Below are positions 1 to 3,827 of a stretch of DNA of 5,861 nt, piece after piece. The position numbers and the translations under genes are program-made. Source of the stretch: Candidatus Aminicenantota bacterium (GTDB taxonomy: Bacteria > Acidobacteriota > Aminicenantia > Aminicenantales > Saccharicenantaceae); assembly GCA_011048485.1 (NCBI GenBank), contig DSDX01000139.1, positions 1 to 5,861 of the forward strand. Direction: 5' to 3'. Position 1 is the first letter of the stretch. Each line of letters starts with the position of its first letter. Below the pieces are notes generated by a model. It did no database searches. It was not told where the DNA came from and worked only from the letters and a program-made list of their open reading frames with translations.

Positions 1-92
1 CCGCGGGAGAGGTAGCCCGACTGGACGAGGAAGAACGCGGCCGCGGCCAGGGTGGCCGCCCAGAGGAACCAGCGGTATGTCGGCACCTTCAT
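1..92 (-). CDS. N-terminus of an exported/membrane-anchored protein, possibly S41 (CtpA-type) protease; cut by the window edge
   Basis: The ATG is at 92-90 and the frame is open to base 1, giving 30 full codons. Translation begins MKVPTYRWFLWAATLAAAAF and continues FLVQSGYLSR. A short K/R-containing start, a hydrophobic run at about residues 8-23, then polar residues make a signal peptide or single N-terminal membrane anchor. No catalytic domain is in view. The gene lies 22 bases downstream of envC on the same strand. In many diderm bacteria an EnvC-like gene is followed by a carboxy-terminal processing protease (S41, CtpA), so that is my best guess, from context and membrane anchor only. No good Shine-Dalgarno precedes the ATG. 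It could be any exported protein; only the existence of a coding start is reasonably sure. Confidence 0.5.
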   Translation of the reverse strand, partial: MKVPTYRWFLWAATLAAAAFFLVQSGYLSR

Positions 93-108
93 GGCGAAAC
101 GCTAAACC

Positions 109-138
109 ATTCTATCATCTCCGCTTCAGCCATTGCAA
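109..138 (-). promoter_or_regulatory. Possible internal promoter overlapping the envC stop
   Basis: On the minus strand TTGCAA (138-133) is followed after 18 bases by TAGAAT (114-109). The TGA stop of envC (117-115) supplies the TG of an extended -10 (TGA-TAGAAT). Transcription would start about 8-10 bases before the ATG at 92. The -35 matches 4 of 6 consensus bases and the -10 matches 5 of 6. Without data this may be chance, and the downstream gene may simply be co-transcribed with envC. Confidence 0.25.
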
Positions 139-1363
139 GGGATCGAGGGCCTTGGTCCTGTAGCGGACCTCGAAATAGAGGCACTCCCCCTTGAGGGAGC
201 CGGTGTCGCCGACGAGGCCCACGGGCTGGCCGGCCCGGACGATGTCGCCGACCCCGGCCAGGAACTCCGAGCAGTGCCCGTAGAGCGTGTAGTAGGTCAT
301 GCCGTGGTCGACGATGAGAAGGTTGCCGTAGCCCTGGAAGTAATCGGCGTAAACGACCTTGCCCGGGTGGATGGCCAGGATGAGCGACTTGTCCCGGCCC
401 GGCGAGATCTCGATGCCCTTGTTCTCCACGACGGTCTTGAAGTCGGGGTGCCGCTCGAACCCGAAGGCCGTGATGACCCGGCCCTCGAGGGGCCAGGCCA
501 GCCGGCCCTTGAGCTCGTTGAGGGGGACCCAGCCGGGCGGCAGGACCCATTCCTGGCTGATGATCCTGTCGAGGAGCTTCCGGAGCTCCTCGGCGCTCTC
601 CGCGAGCTCCTTCAGCGTCCGCTGATAGGTCGTGCGGTTGCGCCGGATCTCCTGGACGAGGGTCGCGTTCTTGCGCGCTTCGGTCTCGAGCTCCCGCCGC
701 TTGAGGTCCGCGGCCCGGGCCATCGCGGCCAGGTCCCGCTGCTTGCTCTCGAGCTCGGCCTCGGGCGCGGAGACGGTCGAGCGAGGCCAGGAAGTCCGCG
801 ACGACCCGGTCCTGGCCGCGGGCCAGGAGCGCCAGGTGCTTGCTCTCGGCGGCGTAGGTCTCGATGTCCCGGGCCCGCAGCAGGAACTGGAAGAAATCGA
901 CGCGGCCGTATTTGTAGATCGTGACCAGCGTCCGCTCGATGGACTCCCTCTCGCGGTCGATCCGCTCGCGGATCGTCCGGATGTTGCCCTGGATCGCGAC
1001 CAGATCGGCGCGGCCCCGCTCGAGTTCGAGGTTCTGGGCCGCGAGCTCGCGCTCGACCAGGCTCTTGTTGAGGTTGATCCGGGTCAGGGACGTGAGGATC
1101 GAGGATTCTCTCCGGGCCTCGGCCTCGAGACGGTCCCGGAGGTCCTTGATCTGGCCGTTGATGCGGGCCAGGCGCCGCTCGAAATCCGCGACGCTGTCCG
1201 ACTGGGCGGCCGCGGGAGCGTTCGCGGGCGGCTTCGACGAGGCGGAGGTCTGGGCCGGGAGCGCGGCCGGCGCGGCCGACGGGACAAGGAGGGGGATGAG
1301 GAGGGAGGCGAAGAGGGTGACGAGGCGGAGGGCCCGGACGGCGGCGGCGCGAACAGTTCGCAT
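115..1363 (-). CDS. envC: EnvC-like murein hydrolase activator (coiled coil + degenerate LytM/M23 domain), with an apparent 1-base frameshift
   Basis: EnvC proteins are periplasmic activators of cell-wall amidases during daughter-cell separation; they do not cut peptidoglycan themselves. Codons from the ATG at 1363 read a signal peptide (residues 1 to about 37) and a long charged coiled coil (about 58-200). At 763-765 the frame breaks: omitting one base of that G-run (plus strand) joins ...SLDRLRA to EAELESKQ..., which continues the coiled coil, the LytM domain (about 290-415) and TGA at 117-115. The healed protein is 415 residues. The LytM fold is clear (ADYFQGYGNLLIVDHG, VRAGQPVGLVG, LYFEV), but the zinc site is degenerate: HKGID is NKGIE (N314, E318) and HLH is CLY (C394, Y396), as in EnvC rather than active M23 peptidases. 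The frameshift may be a sequencing error or a real inactivating mutation. There is no ftsX directly upstream. Start: the ATG has no spaced Shine-Dalgarno and is probably leaderless. Confidence 0.88.
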
Positions 1364-1368
1364 CCCTT

Positions 1369-1379
1369 ATTTTATACCA
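1369..1379 (-). promoter_or_regulatory. Extended -10 promoter of envC, probably leaderless
   Basis: The minus strand reads TGGTATAAAATAAGGG-ATG. TGG-TATAAA is an extended -10 (1379-1371), and an overlapping TAAAAT lies at 1374-1369. No -35 is evident at the usual distance. The -10 ends 5-7 bases before the A of the start codon, where transcription would begin, so the mRNA likely has no leader. The AAGGG abutting the ATG is too close to act as a normal ribosome binding site. Confidence 0.5.
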
Positions 1380-1644
1380 CATCTCGGGGCCGCCCGATGC
1401 CCCGGGCGATCGCTGTCGCGCCCGCGCCGGCCGCGCGCGGCATCCTGGACCGCCTTTGTCGGGGGCCGATGAGCCGGGCCTGCCGATCCCTGCCGGCGGC
1501 AGCGGGCCATGAGTCGCTTCGCCTGGCGGTGACAGACCAACAGCAGAGGCACCGCCTCCTTCGTGCCTGCCTCCTTCAAGAAGGGGCCATTTTCGCTTGG
1601 CTATCACACCCGCTCCCCGCGCCCTACCGGGATGCGCCGGGTGA
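1380..1644. other. Divergent intergenic region between envC and the radical SAM gene; no gene seen
   Basis: This stretch is very GC-rich, so several frames stay open by chance; none shows recognisable protein features. The only local structures I see are short: a CCTTC-AA-GAAGG inverted repeat at 1573-1584, about 60 bases upstream of the radical SAM -10; a direct repeat GCCTCCTTC at 1554-1562 and 1569-1577 (15-base period); and small GC palindromes such as CTGCCGGCGGCAG near 1490-1505. Any of these could be an operator, or simply compositional noise. Confidence 0.4.
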
Positions 1645-1653
1645 TGGTACAAT
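1645..1653 (+). promoter_or_regulatory. Extended -10 promoter of the radical SAM gene, probably leaderless
   Basis: TGG-TACAAT at 1645-1653 is an extended -10 with 5 of 6 consensus bases in the hexamer. Seven bases (CGAAAGG) separate it from the ATG at 1661, so the expected transcription start falls at or beside the start codon. The hexamer 17 bases upstream (TACCGG, 1625-1630) is not a -35. The AAAGG next to the ATG is too close for a standard Shine-Dalgarno. The TGG-to-ATG spacing equals that of the envC promoter. Confidence 0.5.
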
Positions 1654-1660
1654 CGAAAGG

Positions 1661-2803
1661 ATGGCCCCCGTGTCGAGAAGCTTTCAAGTCTTCGTCAAGC
1701 CGGCGGGCGGCGCCTGCAACATGGCCTGTCGCTACTGCTATTACCTGGACAAGCGGCCGGCCGAACCCGGGTCCGCGCCGGCCCGCATGCCCGGCGACCT
1801 GCTCGAGACCTACGTCGCCCAACACTTCGCGGCCTCGCCCGACGAGACCGTCCTGTTCTCCTGGCACGGCGGCGAGCCGACCGTCCTGGGGCTCGACTAT
1901 TTCCGCGGCGTCGTCGCGATCGAGCGCCGCCTCTGCCCCCCGGGCCGGCGGTTCGCCAACGGCCTGCAGACCAACGGGACGCTCCTCGACGACGACTGGG
2001 GCCGGTTCCTCGCGGCCGAGGGCTTTGCCGTCGGGATCAGCCTCGATGGCCCGCGCCGCCTCCACGACCGCTATCGCCGGACCCGGGCCGGGCGGTCGGC
2101 CTTCGACGACACGATGCGCGGCCACGAGGTCCTGAGACGGCACGGCGTCCCTGCGGAGATCCTCTGCGTCGTCGGCGCCCACAACGTCCGTCATCCCGCC
2201 GAGGTCTATCGATTTTTCAAAGGGCTGGGAGCGTCCTTCGTGACCTTCCTGCCCCTGGTCGAGCGCCGCCCGTCCGCGCCGCGCGGGGTCAGCCCCGAGT
2301 CGGTCCCGGCGGCGGACTGGGGCGATTTTATGCGCGCCGTGTTCGACGAGTGGGTCGCGGGCGACATCGGGCGGATCAAGATCCAGATCGTCGAGGAGGC
2401 GGCCCGGACGGCCTTCGGCCAGGAGCACTCCCTGTGCGTCTTCCGGCCCGTCTGCGGCGACGTTCCGGTCCTCGAGCGCGATGGCAGCGTCTACGCCTGC
2501 GACCATTTCGTGGACGACGTCCACCGCCTGGGCAACATCAAGGACAGGCCTCTCGCCGAGCTCATCGAAAGCCCGGTCCAGCGCGCGTTCGGCCTGGCCA
2601 AGCGGGCCATGCTCCCGAACGTATGCCGGACCTGCGATGTCCTGGAGATGTGCAACGGGGAGTGCCCCAAGAACCGCTTCGTGCCGGACCCCGAGGGCGG
2701 GCCTCCGCTCAATTATCTCTGCGAAGGCTACAAGGCCTTCTTCGGCCACATTCGGCCGTTCGTCGACGCCGTGGCGGCCGAATGGCGCCGCCAGAACGCC
2801 TGA
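1661..2803 (+). CDS. Radical SAM/SPASM protein, anaerobic sulfatase-maturating-enzyme (anSME) type
   Basis: The 380-residue protein has the normal length for anSME-type enzymes, which use S-adenosylmethionine and three [4Fe-4S] clusters to oxidise an active-site Cys or Ser of a sulfatase to formylglycine in the cytoplasm. The SAM cluster motif CxxxCxxC is C19, C23, C26 (ACNMACRYCYYL). A GGEP motif (70-73), QTNG (103-106) and SLDGP (127-131) follow. The SPASM region holds eight cysteines, C259, C265, C280, C322, C325, C331, C335 and C354, in the anSME spacing. D281 directly after C280 (YACDHF) matches the Asp proposed as catalytic base in the characterised anSME. The frame is open far upstream, but homology-like sequence starts near residue 8 and the promoter abuts the ATG at 1661, which decides the start. 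No sulfatase is in the window, so the substrate is unknown; a related SPASM peptide-modifying role is possible. Confidence 0.92.
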   Translation: MAPVSRSFQVFVKPAGGACNMACRYCYYLDKRPAEPGSAPARMPGDLLETYVAQHFAASPDETVLFSWHGGEPTVLGLDYFRGVVAIERRLCPPGRRFANGLQTNGTLLDDDWGRFLAAEGFAVGISLDGPRRLHDRYRRTRAGRSAFDDTMRGHEVLRRHGVPAEILCVVGAHNVRHPAEVYRFFKGLGASFVTFLPLVERRPSAPRGVSPESVPAADWGDFMRAVFDEWVAGDIGRIKIQIVEEAARTAFGQEHSLCVFRPVCGDVPVLERDGSVYACDHFVDDVHRLGNIKDRPLAELIESPVQRAFGLAKRAMLPNVCRTCDVLEMCNGECPKNRFVPDPEGGPPLNYLCEGYKAFFGHIRPFVDAVAAEWRRQNA

Positions 2804-2804
2804 C

Positions 2805-3662
2805 CTAGCCCTTGAGCTTGGCCTCGAGGAACGCGACCGTGCGCTTCCAGGCCAGCTCGGCTGCTTCTTTGTGATAGCGCTGGCCGGTGTCGTTCATGAA
2901 GGCGTGCCCGGCGCCCTCGTACATGTGGATGGCGTACTCGACGCCGGCTTTCTTGAGGGCTTCTTCGAAGGCCGGGATGCCGGCATTGATGCGCTCGTCG
3001 TTGCCGGCGTAGTGGATGAGCATGGCCGCTTTGATCTTGGGCACGTCCTCGACCGCGGGCTGAGAGCCGTAGAAGGGGATGGACGCGTCGAGGTCGGGCG
3101 CGTTGACCGTGACCTGGTTGGTCACCCCGCCGCCCCAGCAGAAGCCGGTGCAGGCGACCTTGCCCGTCGCCTGGGGCCCGGTCTTCAGGTAGGCGACGGC
3201 GGCGACGAAGTTCTTCGTGTTGGCCGCCCGGTCGAGCTTCTGGAAGAGCGGACGGGCCTCCTGGGGATCGGACGGCGTGCCGCCGAAAGGCGACAGGGCG
3301 TCGGGCGCGACGGCGTGATAGCCTTCGAGGGCCACGCGCCGGGTCACGTCCTCGATGTGGGGGACGAGGCCCCGGTTCTCGTGGATGACGACGACCCCGG
3401 GCAGCTTCCCGGCGCCTTTCGGCTTGGCCGAGTAGGCCCGCATCTCGCCGCCCTCAATCGGGTACTTGATGTAGCCCGTCTCGAGGCGAGGGTCGTCGGC
3501 GGGGATGACTTGGCCGCCAGTTCCCGCGCCATCGAAGGCGGGCAGGAGCGCCGCCGCCGCGGCCGTGCCGCCGGCGATGGCGGCCAGCCGGGCGAAGAAC
3601 TTGCGCCGGTCCATGCCGCCGCCGGCGTACTCTTCGTAGAGGTCCTTGATCTCAGGGCTCAT
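2805..3662 (-). CDS. Dienelactone hydrolase family protein (YghX-like), exported by the Tat pathway
   Basis: This 285-residue alpha/beta hydrolase has a twin-arginine signal: 16 leading residues, then DRRKFFARL (R19, R20), a hydrophobic stretch to about 43 and a probable mature start after that. The Cys-His-Asp triad of dienelactone hydrolases is visible: nucleophile C175 in GFCWGG, D222 in GNDERI, H253 in GAGHAF. The conserved Glu is E95 in IHENRGL. HENRGL...IEDV.RRVA, TGFCWGGGV.N and RIN.G resemble E. coli YghX, which as I recall it also has a short leader before a Tat-like motif. The family opens lactones or cleaves small esters; the substrate here is unknown. A GGAGGG 9 bases upstream supports the ATG at 3662 over the internal ATG at residue 17. 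It is convergent with the radical SAM gene, one base separating the stops. It appears monocistronic, with its own promoter. Confidence 0.92.
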   Translation of the reverse strand: MSPEIKDLYEEYAGGGMDRRKFFARLAAIAGGTAAAAALLPAFDGAGTGGQVIPADDPRLETGYIKYPIEGGEMRAYSAKPKGAGKLPGVVVIHENRGLVPHIEDVTRRVALEGYHAVAPDALSPFGGTPSDPQEARPLFQKLDRAANTKNFVAAVAYLKTGPQATGKVACTGFCWGGGVTNQVTVNAPDLDASIPFYGSQPAVEDVPKIKAAMLIHYAGNDERINAGIPAFEEALKKAGVEYAIHMYEGAGHAFMNDTGQRYHKEAAELAWKRTVAFLEAKLKG

Positions 3663-3671
3663 GATTGGACT

Positions 3672-3677
3672 CCCTCC
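3672..3677 (-). promoter_or_regulatory. Shine-Dalgarno of the dienelactone hydrolase gene
   Basis: The minus strand reads GGAGGG followed by 9 bases and the ATG at 3662-3660. It selects this start rather than the ATG 16 codons later (near 3614), which has only a GGCGGC run before it. It is the only clear Shine-Dalgarno among the four starts visible in the window. Confidence 0.8.
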
Positions 3678-3705
3678 TCTCGTTCTACCTCAATGTCACA
3701 AACCC

Positions 3706-3734
3706 ATCCTAGGAAACGATCTCCACCCTGTCAA
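3706..3734 (-). promoter_or_regulatory. Sigma70-type promoter of the dienelactone hydrolase gene
   Basis: On the minus strand a perfect TTGACA (3734-3729) is separated by exactly 17 bases from TAGGAT (3711-3706, 4 of 6 consensus). The expected transcription start near 3699 gives a leader of about 36 bases containing the GGAGGG ribosome binding site. This is the best -35/-10 pair I see in the window. Confidence 0.7.
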
Positions 3735-3765
3735 GGGCAGTCGCCGAAGGAGTTCCTGAGGTCGC

Positions 3766-3803
3766 CCTGGGGAACCCTCTCCCCGCAACGAGGGCTCCCC
3801 AGG
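3766..3803 (-). terminator. Hairpin downstream of the surface-protein gene, terminator-like but without a U tract
   Basis: The arms CCTGGGGAACCCTC (3766-3779) and GAGGGCTCCCCAGG (3790-3803) pair over 14 bp, with one mismatch that becomes a G-U wobble in the minus-strand RNA. The loop is 10 bases (3780-3789). It begins 24 bases after the TAG of the surface-protein gene and lies between that gene and the hydrolase promoter, where a terminator is expected. No T-run follows on either strand, so it may be a weak or factor-assisted terminator or an mRNA 3'-end stabiliser. Confidence 0.45.
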
Positions 3804-3827
3804 CCATACGAATGTGTCGCGCTTCCG

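Noticed and set aside
89..760. Continuation of the envC start frame past the break
   Set aside because: After residue about 200 it becomes Arg/Gly/Pro-rich noise, while the LytM domain is in the +1 frame; it is a shadow after the frameshift.
133..924. Plus-strand open frame of 263 codons antisense to envC
   Set aside because: It has no recognisable features and lies fully opposite the conserved LytM and coiled-coil coding sequence.
632..1660. Plus-strand upstream extension of the radical SAM frame (343 codons before 1661)
   Set aside because: It runs antisense to envC, has low-complexity Arg/Gly/Ala-rich translation, and stays open only because GC is very high; recognisable sequence begins just after 1661.
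1364..1660. A small gene or RNA in the divergent intergenic region
   Set aside because: Open frames there are GC-driven, without Shine-Dalgarno or recognisable products, and the inverted repeats are too short to argue for a structured RNA.
1604..2749. Minus-strand open frame of 381 codons antisense to the radical SAM gene
   Set aside because: The opposite strand has complete conserved motifs; this translation shows no domain features and is a GC-driven shadow.
3599..3614. Internal ATG (residue 17) as the hydrolase start, directly before the RR motif
   Set aside because: It would give a neat Tat signal, but the GGAGGG at the right distance supports 3662, and YghX-like proteins as I recall them also carry a short leader before the RR motif.
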